Shown: piece by piece, positions 21,113 through 30,225 of the stretch
Layout: every line of letters begins with the position of its first letter
Numbering within the stretch: the stretch's first letter is position 1
Source of the DNA: Mayfieldus sp963781495
GTDB lineage: Bacteria > Actinomycetota > Thermoleophilia > Solirubrobacterales > 70-9
Length of the DNA stretch: 64,000 nt
Reading direction: 5' to 3'
NCBI GenBank assembly: GCA_963781495.1
Contig: CAWAFX010000002.1
Coordinates: forward strand, 558,001-622,000
Translations under genes and position numbers: made by a program
Notes under the pieces: model-generated
Seen by the model: the letters and a program-made list of their open reading frames with translations, nothing else
What the model was told of the DNA's origin: nothing
Database searches by the model: none

Positions 21113-22513
21113 CTAACGATCCTGGGGCATCGAGACCCGAACGCCTTCGGACGGCTGCTCGGGCCCTGACCCATGCTGGCCACCCGGTCCGGGGTCAGCC
21201 CCGTTGCCGTTTCCGCTCCCGTTCGCCGACCCGACCGCACCGTGGTAGGGACCCGGCTTCGGCCGCACCTGGCCCCCGGGGAAGGCGAGGCGCAGGATCG
21301 TCCGCTGGACCATCCCCCACTGCTGGGCAAACGGCCCGCTGTTGTAGGGCAGCCCGTAGCGCTCGCAGATCTCCTTCACCCGCGGGGCGATCTCCGCGTA
21401 GCGGGTGCTCGGCATGTCGGGGTAGAGGTGATGTTCGACCTGGTAGCCGAGGTTGCCGCTGATCACGTGGAACAGCGGGCTGCCTTCGATGTTGGCGGCG
21501 CCGCAGAGCTGGCGCACGTACCAACCACCCCGCGACTCGTCCTCGACCTCCTGCTGGCTGAAGGTGTAGGTCTGGTCCGGGAAGTGGCCGCAGAAGATGA
21601 TCGCGTTGGACCAGAAGTTGCGGACGATGTTGGCGGTGAAGTTGGCCTTCGCGGTCGCCTTGTAGGTGCTGCCGCCGCGCTTCAGCGCGAACTGGGCGAC
21701 CTCGCCCGCTTTCTGGGCGAAGGTGCGGCTGCGCCGGCGGCGCCGCAGGCTGGCCAGCGGCCCGCGGCTCGGCTTCGAGCTGGGGCGAGCGGTTTCGGTG
21801 ATCGCGGCGACCGCAGCCGCCGCGAGACCGCTGATCAGCGGCCAGGCGATGTAGTCCTTGACGATCTGGTCGCGCGCCTTGCCGGAGATGCCCTTGAGCT
21901 CTTTCAGCACCTGCTTGTGCGACTTTTCTCCCGCGCGCATTGCATCGAGGTCGAGGTCGTGGACGGCGACCCCCCATTCGAAGAAGGCCATCAGCAGCAC
22001 GTTGTAGAGCGGCTGCAGGAGGTAGACCGGGTGCCACTTCTGGTGCGGGTCGATCCGCATGATCTCGTAGCCGAGGTCCTTGTCCTTGCCGCGGATGTTC
22101 GTATAGGTGTGGTGGATGTAGTTGTGGGAGTGCTTCCACGCCTCGGCGGTCGAGGCGGTGTCCCAGTCCCAGCTCGAGGAGTGGATCTGGGGGTCGTTCA
22201 TCCAGTCCCACTGCCCGTGCATGACGTTGTGGCCGATCTCCATGTTCTCGAGGATCTTTGCCATCGAAGTCGTCGCGGTGCCGAGGATCCAGAGCGGCCA
22301 GAAGCGCGAGGCGAGCAGCTCGACCCGGCCGAGCACGGCTAGGCGACGGTGCATCTCGATCATGCTGGTGATGTAGCGGCGGTCGCGCTCGCCGAGGTCG
22401 TTGTAGATCTCCTCGTGGATCGCGTCGAACTCGCGGCCCAGCTCCTCGATCTGCTCGGCGGTGAGCTTCGCGAGCGGGCTCTCGACTTCGACTTCTGCTG
22501 TGGTGGGGTTCAC
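21113..22513 (-). CDS. Membrane fatty acid/acyl-CoA desaturase (DesA3-like)
   Basis: Di-iron desaturase of 466 residues with the three histidine boxes HNVMH (~105), HSHNYIHH (~138) and QVEHH (~370), and hydrophobic segments between them. Resembles DesA3/linoleoyl-CoA desaturases that insert a double bond in membrane acyl chains. It lies 9 nt downstream of the ferredoxin reductase that should feed it electrons, forming a two-gene operon. The C-terminal ~45 residues are Gly/Asn-rich and probably disordered. Confidence 0.93.
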   Translation of the reverse strand: MNPTTAEVEVESPLAKLTAEQIEELGREFDAIHEEIYNDLGERDRRYITSMIEMHRRLAVLGRVELLASRFWPLWILGTATTSMAKILENMEIGHNVMHGQWDWMNDPQIHSSSWDWDTASTAEAWKHSHNYIHHTYTNIRGKDKDLGYEIMRIDPHQKWHPVYLLQPLYNVLLMAFFEWGVAVHDLDLDAMRAGEKSHKQVLKELKGISGKARDQIVKDYIAWPLISGLAAAAVAAITETARPSSKPSRGPLASLRRRRRSRTFAQKAGEVAQFALKRGGSTYKATAKANFTANIVRNFWSNAIIFCGHFPDQTYTFSQQEVEDESRGGWYVRQLCGAANIEGSPLFHVISGNLGYQVEHHLYPDMPSTRYAEIAPRVKEICERYGLPYNSGPFAQQWGMVQRTILRLAFPGGQVRPKPGPYHGAVGSANGSGNGNGADPGPGGQHGSGPEQPSEGVRVSMPQDR

Positions 22514-22522
22514 TGAATCTCC

Positions 22523-23617
22523 TTAACGTTCGATCTCGATTGGTCCTTCGGGAGCGCTGATGCAGGTGCGAATGATTTCGCCTTCGGTGCCGTATATCTC
22601 ACCATTGCGCATATCGCGCACGCGTCCCGAGCAAAGCTTGCTGGTGCAGGTGTGGCAGATGCCCTCGCGGCAACCGAATGGCATGTCGATGCCGGCTTCC
22701 TCGCCGGCGACGAGGATCGGCTTGCCACCCTCGACCTCGACCTCGATCTCGCTCTTGGTGAAGGTGATCTGGCCACCCTCTCCCTCCTCGCCGAGGCCGA
22801 GCTTGGGCTGGAAACGCTCCATGTGCAACTGCTCCGAGAGGCCGGCGGCCTCCCAGTGCTCGCTGAAGGTGTCAAGCATCTCGCCGGGCCCGGAAAGGAA
22901 GGTCTCGCGCTGGCGCCAGTCGGGGCAGAGCTCGTCGAGGTTCTTGGGCCCGATCCGGCCGCGGTCGCCGGTCATCTGCAGGTGCAGGTCGTAGCCGGGG
23001 CTTCGGCGGTCGAGGTCGCGCAGGTAGTCGCCGAAGATCACCCAGTCGTCGCTGCGATCTGAGTGCAGGTGCACGGCGTCGGTCAGCGAGTCGGTGCGGT
23101 CGAGGCTGCGCAGCATGCTCATGATCGGGGTGATCCCGCTGCCCGCGCTTATGAAGAGGAGCTTCTCCGGGGCGGGGTCGGGGAGCGTGAACGAGCCCTC
23201 GACGCCGCCGAGACGGAGTATCGCCCCCGGCTTGATCTGGCGAAGCAGGTGCGGCGTCACGACCCCCTCTTCGACCAGCTTCGGGGTGATGCCGATCCAG
23301 CCGTCGGGGCGGTCGGGGTCCGAGGTCAGCGAGTAGGCGCGCCAGTGATGCTTGCCGTCGACGATCACGCCGACGCGCAGGTACTGGCCCGCAGTGTGCC
23401 CCTCCCATTCGTGTCCGGGCTTGATCAGGATCGTCGCCGCGGTTCCTGCCTGCGGCTCGATCCGCTCGATCCGGCCCCGCAGCTCCTGCGTCGACCAGAG
23501 CGGGTTGATCAGCTCCAGATAGTCGTCCGGGAGCAGCGGGGTGAAGAGCGACCGCATCCCCGACAGCACCCGGCGCCTGAACTCCGGGACCTTGGGCTTT
23601 GCACCGCGTTCAGCCAT
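22523..23617 (-). CDS. Ferredoxin-NADP reductase with C-terminal 2Fe-2S domain (desaturase partner)
   Basis: A 364-residue electron-transfer flavoprotein. Flavodoxin-reductase domain with RAYSLTS (FAD binding), FISAGSGITPIMSMLRSL (NAD(P)-binding loop), then a plant-type ferredoxin domain with Cys ligands in CREGICHTC and a later Cys near the C terminus. Partner type of DesA3 (as Rv3230c is of Rv3229c). The ATG at 23617 is chosen because upstream sequence is non-coding and contains a palindrome. First gene of the operon with the desaturase. Confidence 0.93.
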   Translation of the reverse strand: MAERGAKPKVPEFRRRVLSGMRSLFTPLLPDDYLELINPLWSTQELRGRIERIEPQAGTAATILIKPGHEWEGHTAGQYLRVGVIVDGKHHWRAYSLTSDPDRPDGWIGITPKLVEEGVVTPHLLRQIKPGAILRLGGVEGSFTLPDPAPEKLLFISAGSGITPIMSMLRSLDRTDSLTDAVHLHSDRSDDWVIFGDYLRDLDRRSPGYDLHLQMTGDRGRIGPKNLDELCPDWRQRETFLSGPGEMLDTFSEHWEAAGLSEQLHMERFQPKLGLGEEGEGGQITFTKSEIEVEVEGGKPILVAGEEAGIDMPFGCREGICHTCTSKLCSGRVRDMRNGEIYGTEGEIIRTCISAPEGPIEIER

Positions 23618-23635
23618 ATCTCCATTAAACCATGT

Positions 23636-23651
23636 GACATCATTTGATGTC
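23636..23651. promoter_or_regulatory. Perfect 7-2-7 palindrome, putative operator of the desaturase operon
   Basis: GACATCA-TT-TGATGTC lies 18 nt upstream of the reductase ATG, in an A/T-richer stretch. A perfect 14-base dyad at promoter distance is typical of TetR/GntR-type repressor sites controlling lipid genes. The regulator is not identified in this window. Confidence 0.55.
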
Positions 23652-23782
23652 GAATAGGCCACGGCGAGGTCGTGCTCAACTACCGCGGGGCTGGCGCACT
23701 GAACCAGCTTCCAACGCCAAAGGACAACCCAAATTTTCGGGTGGTGCTGCGCCCGGGCCGTGATTAGGCTTGCCGCCACTCG

Positions 23783-25183
23783 ATGACCGAGCCTGCCTTC
23801 ACCCGCCGCACAGCGCTGAAGTCCGCAGCCGGAGCGAGTCTGGCCCTCGGTGCCGCGATGAGTCCCGGGCTGCCGGCCTGGGCGCGCCCCGCCGCCCGCT
23901 TCGGTCGCCCCCGCGGTCCCGGCGACCGCCCCTACCCGTTCCTGCCCGAGGGCACGGAGACGATGCGCCAGATCGACCACATCGTCGTCGTGATCATGGA
24001 GAACCACTCCTTCGACAACGTCCTCGGCTCGCTGCCCAGACGCCGCGGCCGCCGCATCGACGGCCTGCCGACCTTGCGCGGGCGCCAGCTCTCCTTCAAC
24101 CCCGATGCGCAGGGAAACAAGGTCTTCTCGACCCCGGCCGACACGCCCTGCCAGCAGTCCGGCCTTCCGACCCAGGCCTGGAACGCCAGCCACCAGTCCT
24201 TCGACAACGGCCGCAACGACGGCTTCGTGCGGGCCAGCGGACCGGTCGCGATGCGCTTCTTCGACGGCTCGCACCTCCCCTTCACCTATTCACTCGCCCA
24301 CCACTTCCCGGTCGGCCAGCGCTTCTTCTGCTCGACCCTCTGCCAGACCTATCCCAACCTGCGCTACTTCATGACCGGCACCAGCAGCGGGGTGATCCGG
24401 ACCGACAACTCGACCTTCTCGACGCCGGCGGCCAACGGGACGATCTTCGACCGCTTCGACAAGTTCGGCGTCAGCTGGAAGAACTACTACGACAGCCTGC
24501 CGGCGCCGCTGATCATCCCCGGGGTCGCGCCGCCGACCCGGGCCGGGAACTTCGTCAAGGGGGTGCAGAACTTCATCAACGACGCCGCCGCCGGCAGGCT
24601 GCCGCAGTTCAGCTACGTCAATCCCGACTTCGAGTCGGTCTCCCAGGAGAACCCGCAGGACGTCCAGTTCGGCGACCGGTTCCTCAACAAGCTGACCAAC
24701 GCGCTGACCCATTCGCCGCTCTGGCGCAACACGGCCCTGTTCGTCACCTACGACGAGCATGGCGGCTACTTCGACCACGTGCCGCCCCCGCGGGCGATCA
24801 AGCCCGACGACATCCCACCGCTGCTGCAGCCCGGCGACGTCCCCGGCGCCTTCGACCGCTACGGCTTCCGGGTGCCGCTGATCGTCGTCTCGCCCTGGGC
24901 GCGCCGCAACTACGTGTCCAACGTGACCCAGGACCTGACCTCGATCACCCGCTTCATCGAGACGAAGTGGAATTTCGGCGCGATGACGTTCCGTGACGCC
25001 AACGCCGCCAACATGACCGACTACTTCAACTTCCATCGCCCCCACTTCCTGCGTCCGCCGGCGCTGGCGCCGCTCGAGGACCCGGCGCCCGGGCTGCAGG
25101 CCTGCGCCGCGGACGGCCAGCACCCGCCGCTGCCCCCGACCGGCACCGTCTCACGCCATCCGCGCGTTCTGCCGCGGACCTGA
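23783..25183 (+). CDS. Secreted phospholipase C/phosphoesterase
   Basis: A 466-residue member of the PF04185 phosphoesterase family (bacterial non-specific phospholipase C, acid phosphatases). An N-terminal twin-arginine segment (RRTALKSAAGASLALG) suggests Tat export. Active-site features: IVVVIMENHSFDNVLG with the nucleophile region, a central YVNPDFES, and a metal-binding TYDEHGGYFDHVPPP. Divergent from the desaturase operon; probably releases phosphate or diglyceride from external phospholipids. Confidence 0.9.
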   Translation: MTEPAFTRRTALKSAAGASLALGAAMSPGLPAWARPAARFGRPRGPGDRPYPFLPEGTETMRQIDHIVVVIMENHSFDNVLGSLPRRRGRRIDGLPTLRGRQLSFNPDAQGNKVFSTPADTPCQQSGLPTQAWNASHQSFDNGRNDGFVRASGPVAMRFFDGSHLPFTYSLAHHFPVGQRFFCSTLCQTYPNLRYFMTGTSSGVIRTDNSTFSTPAANGTIFDRFDKFGVSWKNYYDSLPAPLIIPGVAPPTRAGNFVKGVQNFINDAAAGRLPQFSYVNPDFESVSQENPQDVQFGDRFLNKLTNALTHSPLWRNTALFVTYDEHGGYFDHVPPPRAIKPDDIPPLLQPGDVPGAFDRYGFRVPLIVVSPWARRNYVSNVTQDLTSITRFIETKWNFGAMTFRDANAANMTDYFNFHRPHFLRPPALAPLEDPAPGLQACAADGQHPPLPPTGTVSRHPRVLPRT

Positions 25184-25219
25184 GCGCCGCGAAGCCCTCG
25201 CCGCCCGCGCTCGGTAGAG

Positions 25220-26668
25220 CTAGACCGTGACCGGCGCGCCTTCGATCCGAAAGCGGGGCAGCTCGAAGGCGATCCTGGCCCCGCCGAGCGGCGAGTCGTC
25301 GATCCAGATCCGGCCGCCGTGCGCCTCGACGATCGACCTCGCGATCGCCAGGCCGAGACCGCTGCCGCCGGAGCTGCGGTCGCGCGAAGCCTCGACCCGG
25401 TGGAAGCGGTCGAATACGCGGTCCCGCTCCGCCGCCGGGATCCCGGCACCGTCGTCGTCGACGAAGATCCTCACCGTCCCCTCCTTCGCCTCCGCGCTGA
25501 CCCGCACCGTGCCGCCGGCGGCGGTGTGGTCGATCGCGTTGCCGACCAGGTTGCGCACCACCTGGGCCAGTTGATCGGGGTCGGCGCGAACGCGTCCCTG
25601 CGGAGCGCCCGAGAATTCGATCCGGCGGTCGGCGGCCTGTGCCGTGTCGACCAGCTCGCGCAGGAAGGCGTCGACCTCGATCTCCACCGGGACCGGCTCC
25701 AGCCCCTCGTCCAACCGCGCGAGCGCCAGCAGGTCGTCGACCAACCTCTCCATCCGCGCGATCTCGCGCAGGGTCAGGTACTCGACTTCGCGCACCCGCT
25801 GCGGCGATGGATCGGCCTCGCGGGCCAGGACCTCGAGCTGGCCGCGAACCGCGGTCAGCGGGGTCCGCATCTCGTGCGATGCGTCGGAGACGAACCGCCG
25901 CTGGCGCGAGAAGGCGTCCTCGAGCCGGTCGAGCATGTGGTCGAAGGACTCGGCGAGCATGCGGACCTCGTCGTCGGGGCCGCTGCTCTGGATCCGATGG
26001 GTCAGCTCACCGGCATCGACGGCGGCGGCGATCCGCGCCATGCGCCGCAGCGGTGCGGCGGTGCGCGCGGCGACCAGATAGACGGCGACCAGCGCGAACG
26101 CCAGGGTTATCGCGCCGGCGACGAGGAACGTCTGCGCTACCTCGGATTGCGCCCGCTTGACCGACTGCAGCGGCTCGCCGGTGCGGATCGTCGCGCTTCC
26201 GGCCGGGGTCCGCACCACCCGGCTCAGCAGCCGCACCTGGCCCGCGTCCTGGAGGTCGAGATCCGAATAGCCGCTCGGGGCATCCTGCAGCTCGGTCGCC
26301 TCACGCCGCTCCTCGCGGGCGTCGGCCGCGCGCTCGCCTGGCTCGGCGCGGCCCCCGATCAGCTCCGGCTCGTTGGTGATCGCCGCGCCCCCGGGCGCCG
26401 AGACGATCAGCAATCGCGCCGAAGGCCCGAAGGGTTGGGCCTGGATGTAGCGGCGGGCGGCCGAAGCGAGGGCCGCGGCGTTGGGAGCTCGCGCCAGGCG
26501 GGCGGCCAGCCCGTCATTCTCGCCGCGCAGGTCGCGGTCGATGCGCGAGCGAAGCTGGGCGCCGGTGGTCTCGTAGACGGCGTAGAAGGTGACCGCGAAG
26601 GCGGCGATCACGATCGCCGCGATCGAGAGCGCCAGCCTGCCGCGCAGCCCGATGCGGGGTCGGCTCAC
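25220..26668 (-). CDS. Sensor histidine kinase (OmpR-partner type)
   Basis: Membrane kinase of 482 residues: TM1 near 13-30, an extracytoplasmic loop of ~140 residues, TM2 near 180-200, HAMP, a DHp helix with SDASHEMRTPLTAV (phospho-His), then an ATPase domain with NLVGNAIDHT, DDDGAGIP and GGSGLGLAIA. Its start overlaps the stop of the response regulator by 4 nt (ATGA), so they are a cognate pair. Confidence 0.95.
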   Translation of the reverse strand: MSRPRIGLRGRLALSIAAIVIAAFAVTFYAVYETTGAQLRSRIDRDLRGENDGLAARLARAPNAAALASAARRYIQAQPFGPSARLLIVSAPGGAAITNEPELIGGRAEPGERAADAREERREATELQDAPSGYSDLDLQDAGQVRLLSRVVRTPAGSATIRTGEPLQSVKRAQSEVAQTFLVAGAITLAFALVAVYLVAARTAAPLRRMARIAAAVDAGELTHRIQSSGPDDEVRMLAESFDHMLDRLEDAFSRQRRFVSDASHEMRTPLTAVRGQLEVLAREADPSPQRVREVEYLTLREIARMERLVDDLLALARLDEGLEPVPVEIEVDAFLRELVDTAQAADRRIEFSGAPQGRVRADPDQLAQVVRNLVGNAIDHTAAGGTVRVSAEAKEGTVRIFVDDDGAGIPAAERDRVFDRFHRVEASRDRSSGGSGLGLAIARSIVEAHGGRIWIDDSPLGGARIAFELPRFRIEGAPVTV

Positions 26669-27348
26669 GGCTCGGATCCCGCGCGAGCGAACCTGTAGCC
26701 GACCGAGCGCAGGGTCTCGATCGGGGCGGGCTCGCCCGAGGCCTCAAGGCGCCGGCGCAGATAGCCGACGTAGACCTGAACGACGTTGGTGCCTGGATCG
26801 TGCTGGTAGCCCCACACAGCCGCAAGTATCTGCTCACGCGAAAGGACCTGCCCGGGATGCCGCATCAGGTAGGCGAGCAGATCGAATTCCTTTGCCGAGA
26901 GGTGGATCGGGATTCCGCCCCGCTCGACTTCGCGACCCAGCAGGTCCAGGTGAATGTCCCCCACCTCGAGCTCGGTCGCCTGCGCCTGCTCGGGCATCCG
27001 CAGGTGGGCGCGAACCCTGGCCGCAAGCTCGTCGAATGCGAAAGGCTTGGTGATGTAGTCGGTTGCCCCCCGGTCGAGGCCCTCGACCCGTTCTTCGATC
27101 TCCCCCCGGGCGGTGAGGACGATGACCGGCAGCGAGGGCTTGGCGCGCCTGATCGCCTCCAGTACGTCGAGCCCCTCGAGGCCGGGCAACATGCGGTCGA
27201 GGATCACCAGGTCGACCTGCTCGTCGAGTGCTCGCCGCCGCCCCTCCTCTCCGTCGCCCACGCAGGTGACCGAGTAGCCCTCGGCACGAAGTCCGTGCTC
27301 GAGAAAGTTGGCGATCGCTGCCTCGTCTTCCACTACCAGGATCTGCAT
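26665..27348 (-). CDS. OmpR-family response regulator
   Basis: A 227-residue regulator: receiver with LVVEDEAAIANF, phosphoacceptor Asp in VILDRMLPG (~52), Lys in YITKPF (~102), and a C-terminal winged helix with the typical VVQVYVGYLRRRLE. First gene of a two-gene operon with the kinase downstream. Signal unknown. Confidence 0.95.
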   Translation of the reverse strand: MQILVVEDEAAIANFLEHGLRAEGYSVTCVGDGEEGRRRALDEQVDLVILDRMLPGLEGLDVLEAIRRAKPSLPVIVLTARGEIEERVEGLDRGATDYITKPFAFDELAARVRAHLRMPEQAQATELEVGDIHLDLLGREVERGGIPIHLSAKEFDLLAYLMRHPGQVLSREQILAAVWGYQHDPGTNVVQVYVGYLRRRLEASGEPAPIETLRSVGYRFARAGSEP

Positions 27349-27460
27349 CGAGCCGATGCTAGAGCGGGGGCGATTCTCGGCGGACCCGCCGCCGGACCCT
27401 CTAAGAGAACTCTCAGGCCCTGCTTAACGGGGATTTCGCCTCGGAACCGAACCTGTTGAG

Positions 27461-27877
27461 ATGAGCACCGAGGACCGAAAGCGGGTCGCCGCTCTGCGTC
27501 TGCGCGCCCGGCGCCATCGCGACGGCGAGCTGCGGCGGCGCGCGATCATTCTCTCGCTGCTGATGTTCGCCATGCTCTGGGCCGCCGTCTTCGCCCAGAT
27601 GGTCTCCGGGCACGACCCCGTGCTCGGAGCCGGCACCAAGGCCGCTTCAGTGGCCAGGCAGGACCCGCAGCAGACGGCGAAGCGCCAGTCCCAAGCGGCC
27701 GGCGACGACGGGGGTGCGAGCGCCGACCCGGAGAACGGATCGGTCGATGGGCCGACGGCTGCTCCGGGCACGGCGACCACCAGCGTTGCCCCCGCGCCGG
27801 CGGCGCCAGCCGTGCCGGCGGCACCAGCCGCGCCCGCGCCGGCGGCGCCAGCCCCGGTGATCACCTCGCAGTCGTGA
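27461..27877 (+). CDS. Single-pass membrane protein with Pro/Ala-rich tail
   Basis: 138 residues: a basic N terminus, one transmembrane helix (about 28-47), then a low-complexity extracytoplasmic tail of Ala/Pro repeats that includes two copies of a GC-rich unit near 27796 and 27837. It overlaps the start of apbE by GTGA and so belongs to the ApbE/ferric-reductase-like operon. No FMN-acceptor motif is visible. Perhaps a periplasmic anchor for the redox cluster; function unknown. Confidence 0.6.
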   Translation: MSTEDRKRVAALRLRARRHRDGELRRRAIILSLLMFAMLWAAVFAQMVSGHDPVLGAGTKAASVARQDPQQTAKRQSQAAGDDGGASADPENGSVDGPTAAPGTATTSVAPAPAAPAVPAAPAAPAPAAPAPVITSQS

Positions 27878-28851
27878 GCGCGGAGCCAAGCCTTCGCTTT
27901 GGCTGCTTCGGAGGCGAAGTTTCGCTGCACCTCGGACCCCGAGACGAGGCCGACGACGTCGGGCCGGTCCTTCAACGCGAGCGTGAGCGACTGCTCGCCG
28001 TCCATGACGCTCTGTCGCGTTTCCTCGACCACAGCGAGCTGTCGGAACTCAACCGTTCGCAATCGCCGACGCTGCCGGCGAGCCCGCTGATGCGCATGTT
28101 CGTGCGCGCCGCCGTCTTCGCCGCTCGCCGCAGCGGCGGCCTGGTCGACCCGACCCTGGTCGGTCAGATCGAACGGGCGGGATATCGGGAGTCCCTCCAG
28201 GGCACGGAGACGCTGCCGCTTCGAGATGCGCTTGCCATCGCCGGTCCAGCCCGGCACCCGGCGGCGCCGGATCCGAAGTCGAGCTGGCGGGCGGTCGGAT
28301 TCGACGACCGCGCCGGCACCGTGTCGCGCCCGCCAGGCACCCGCCTCGACAGCGGCGGGGTCGCCAAGGGCCTCGCCGCCGATCTGATCGCCAGTGGACT
28401 GCGTGCCTATCCCACCTTCGCCGTCGACTGCGGCGGCGACATCCGCATCGGCGGGGCCGGCGGGGCCGCGCGGACGGTGAGGGTCGATGACCCATTCGGG
28501 GGCCACCCACTGCACGAGTTCGAGGTCCAGGAAGGTGCCGTCGCGACGAGTGGAATCGGCAAGCGCGCGTGGATCGGCCCCGACGGTGCCCCCGCCCATC
28601 ACCTGCTCGATCCGGCGAGCGGAAAGCCCGCCTTCACGGGGATAGTTCAGGTCAGCGCCCTCGCCCCGACCGCGCAGTTGGCCGAGGTACTGGCCAAGAC
28701 GGCGCTGCTCGGCGGCCCGGACCGGGCCGCCGCCGAGCTGTCATACGGCGGCTGCGTGGTGCTCGACGACGGTTCGTTCGAGATCGTGGACGGATCGCGC
28801 CCGACCGCAGTTCTGCCGCGGCCCGACGAGCCGAGGGCGGTGAGCGCATGA
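27874..28851 (+). CDS. apbE: FAD:protein FMN transferase (ApbE)
   Basis: Attaches FMN covalently to Thr/Ser of target flavoproteins outside the membrane. The 325-residue protein shows the ApbE core: FLDHSELSELN, a VDPT segment, LDSGGVAKGLAADLI, VDCGGDIRI, and a C-terminal HHLLDPASGKPA. GTG start. It lacks an obvious lipoprotein signal. Translationally coupled to both neighbours, which suggests it modifies a flavoprotein of a membrane redox chain; no FMN-binding-domain substrate is seen in the window. Confidence 0.9.
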   Translation: MSAEPSLRFGCFGGEVSLHLGPRDEADDVGPVLQRERERLLAVHDALSRFLDHSELSELNRSQSPTLPASPLMRMFVRAAVFAARRSGGLVDPTLVGQIERAGYRESLQGTETLPLRDALAIAGPARHPAAPDPKSSWRAVGFDDRAGTVSRPPGTRLDSGGVAKGLAADLIASGLRAYPTFAVDCGGDIRIGGAGGAARTVRVDDPFGGHPLHEFEVQEGAVATSGIGKRAWIGPDGAPAHHLLDPASGKPAFTGIVQVSALAPTAQLAEVLAKTALLGGPDRAAAELSYGGCVVLDDGSFEIVDGSRPTAVLPRPDEPRAVSA

Positions 28852-29435
28852 CCGCCGGCCACCATCTGTTCTGGATCACCAGCCGTGCCGCCGGGACAGC
28901 AGCGCTGATCACGGCCAGCGTCAGCGTCTCGATCGGAATCCTGATGTCGACCCGCCGCTCGGGATCAACCCCCCTCTCGGAGCTGAAACCGGTGCACGAA
29001 GCGCTCTCGCTGGCGACCATGGCCCTGATCGCCCTGCATGGCATCGCGCTCCTCGGCGACCGCTTCCTGCGACCCGGCCTGCTCGGAATCGCGATACCGC
29101 TGGTCGGCCCGTATCGCCCGGCCTGGACCGCGGTCGGGATCATCGCCGGCTACGGCCTGGCCGCGCTCGGGCTCTCCTATTACTGGCGTGACGCGATCGG
29201 CGCCGCCCGCTGGCGGCGCTGGCACCGGTTCACGGCTCTGTTCTGGCTGCTCGGCATCGTGCACACACTCGGCTCGGGAAGCGACCGCGCCGTGGTCTGG
29301 TTCCTGGTCCTGATCGGGTCCGCCATCGTGCCCGCCGGGGTGCTGGTGGCCGGCCGCCTCGGGCGTGGCGTGGCCAGTCTGCTCGACCTGCCGCGCTCCG
29401 AATCGCCGATGCGCCAGAGCCCTGGCCGCAGCTAG
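28848..29435 (+). CDS. Ferric reductase-like heme membrane protein
   Basis: 195 residues with five to six hydrophobic helices and paired histidines (H in LKPVHEALS and LIALHGIALL; H in WRRWHRFTAL and LGIVHTLGS), the layout of ferric-reductase/MsrQ-like haem b domains. ATG overlaps the apbE stop (ATGA). Likely passes electrons across the membrane, working with an ApbE-flavinylated partner. Confidence 0.8.
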   Translation: MTAGHHLFWITSRAAGTAALITASVSVSIGILMSTRRSGSTPLSELKPVHEALSLATMALIALHGIALLGDRFLRPGLLGIAIPLVGPYRPAWTAVGIIAGYGLAALGLSYYWRDAIGAARWRRWHRFTALFWLLGIVHTLGSGSDRAVVWFLVLIGSAIVPAGVLVAGRLGRGVASLLDLPRSESPMRQSPGRS

Positions 29436-29511
29436 CGACGAACCGCACCAGCGCATAGCCCCGCAGGACACGGTCCCAGCCGTCCCGGAACGAGGCGGAT
29501 TCGTGGCCGCT

Positions 29512-30117
29512 CTAGGCGCCGGAGAATCCGTGCCAGGCCGTGATCGTGCCCAGAAGCGCAAGGGCCAATCCAAGGCCGGCGGCGATCGACGCCGCTACGA
29601 GCAGGCCACGAATTCCGCTGCCGGGGACCGCCCGGCGGCGGATCGCGCTCCAGTCGCCGGCCAGCGAGCCCAGAACGCGGGGGAGGTAGGCGAGGAAGTG
29701 GATTCCGAACACCGCGCCCCAGACGACGAAGACGACCTTGTGCAGGAGCAGGACCTGGTCGGACTTGTGCCCCAAGAGCATCAGCCAGATGCCGGTCCCG
29801 AACACCGCGACCGTGCTGAATACGAGAACCGGTGCCATCAGGCGCAGGGCCGGTGCCGGCGGACCCTTTTCGCGATAGCTCGGCGCCCCGGTGTAATAGC
29901 GGACGAAGCGGTAGCCGGTGCTCGCCAGCTTCAACAGCACCGGACCGAGCAGGATCAGCCCGATGAACATGTGGGCGTTCAGCAGGCCGCCGATGCGCAG
30001 GATCGTGATCCCTTCGGCGATCAGCAGCACGGTCAGCAGCGCGGCGACCGCGCTGGTCAGGATCTCGTTGCCCTCGGTGCCGCCAAGGCGCGGGGCTGCG
30101 TCACGACCGGCCGACAT
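29512..30117 (-). CDS. Cytochrome b561-like four/five-helix membrane protein
   Basis: 201 residues with hydrophobic helices near 20-40, 45-63, 92-115, 123-145 and 170-192. Conserved-looking histidines in LNAHMFIG, LLHKVVF and FGIHFLAYLP could ligate b-type haem. Convergent with the ApbE/ferric-reductase operon. The haem-binding assignment is inferred from the helix and His pattern; I do not recognise a named family with certainty. Confidence 0.65.
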   Translation of the reverse strand: MSAGRDAAPRLGGTEGNEILTSAVAALLTVLLIAEGITILRIGGLLNAHMFIGLILLGPVLLKLASTGYRFVRYYTGAPSYREKGPPAPALRLMAPVLVFSTVAVFGTGIWLMLLGHKSDQVLLLHKVVFVVWGAVFGIHFLAYLPRVLGSLAGDWSAIRRRAVPGSGIRGLLVAASIAAGLGLALALLGTITAWHGFSGA

Positions 30118-30225
30118 CCGCCCGATCTTTCGGCGCCGGCTTGAACCGCCGCTAAGCCAAAGGTGAGAAAGCGCTTACCTTGGCCTCCGGCCCGGGATGG
30201 GCAGCGCAGTAGCTTGGAGTGCAAG

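Noticed and set aside
27770..27860. Short GC-rich repeats that could be mistaken for a tandem array
   Set aside because: They encode the Ala/Pro-rich tail of the membrane protein; codon-level low complexity, not a CRISPR or satellite.
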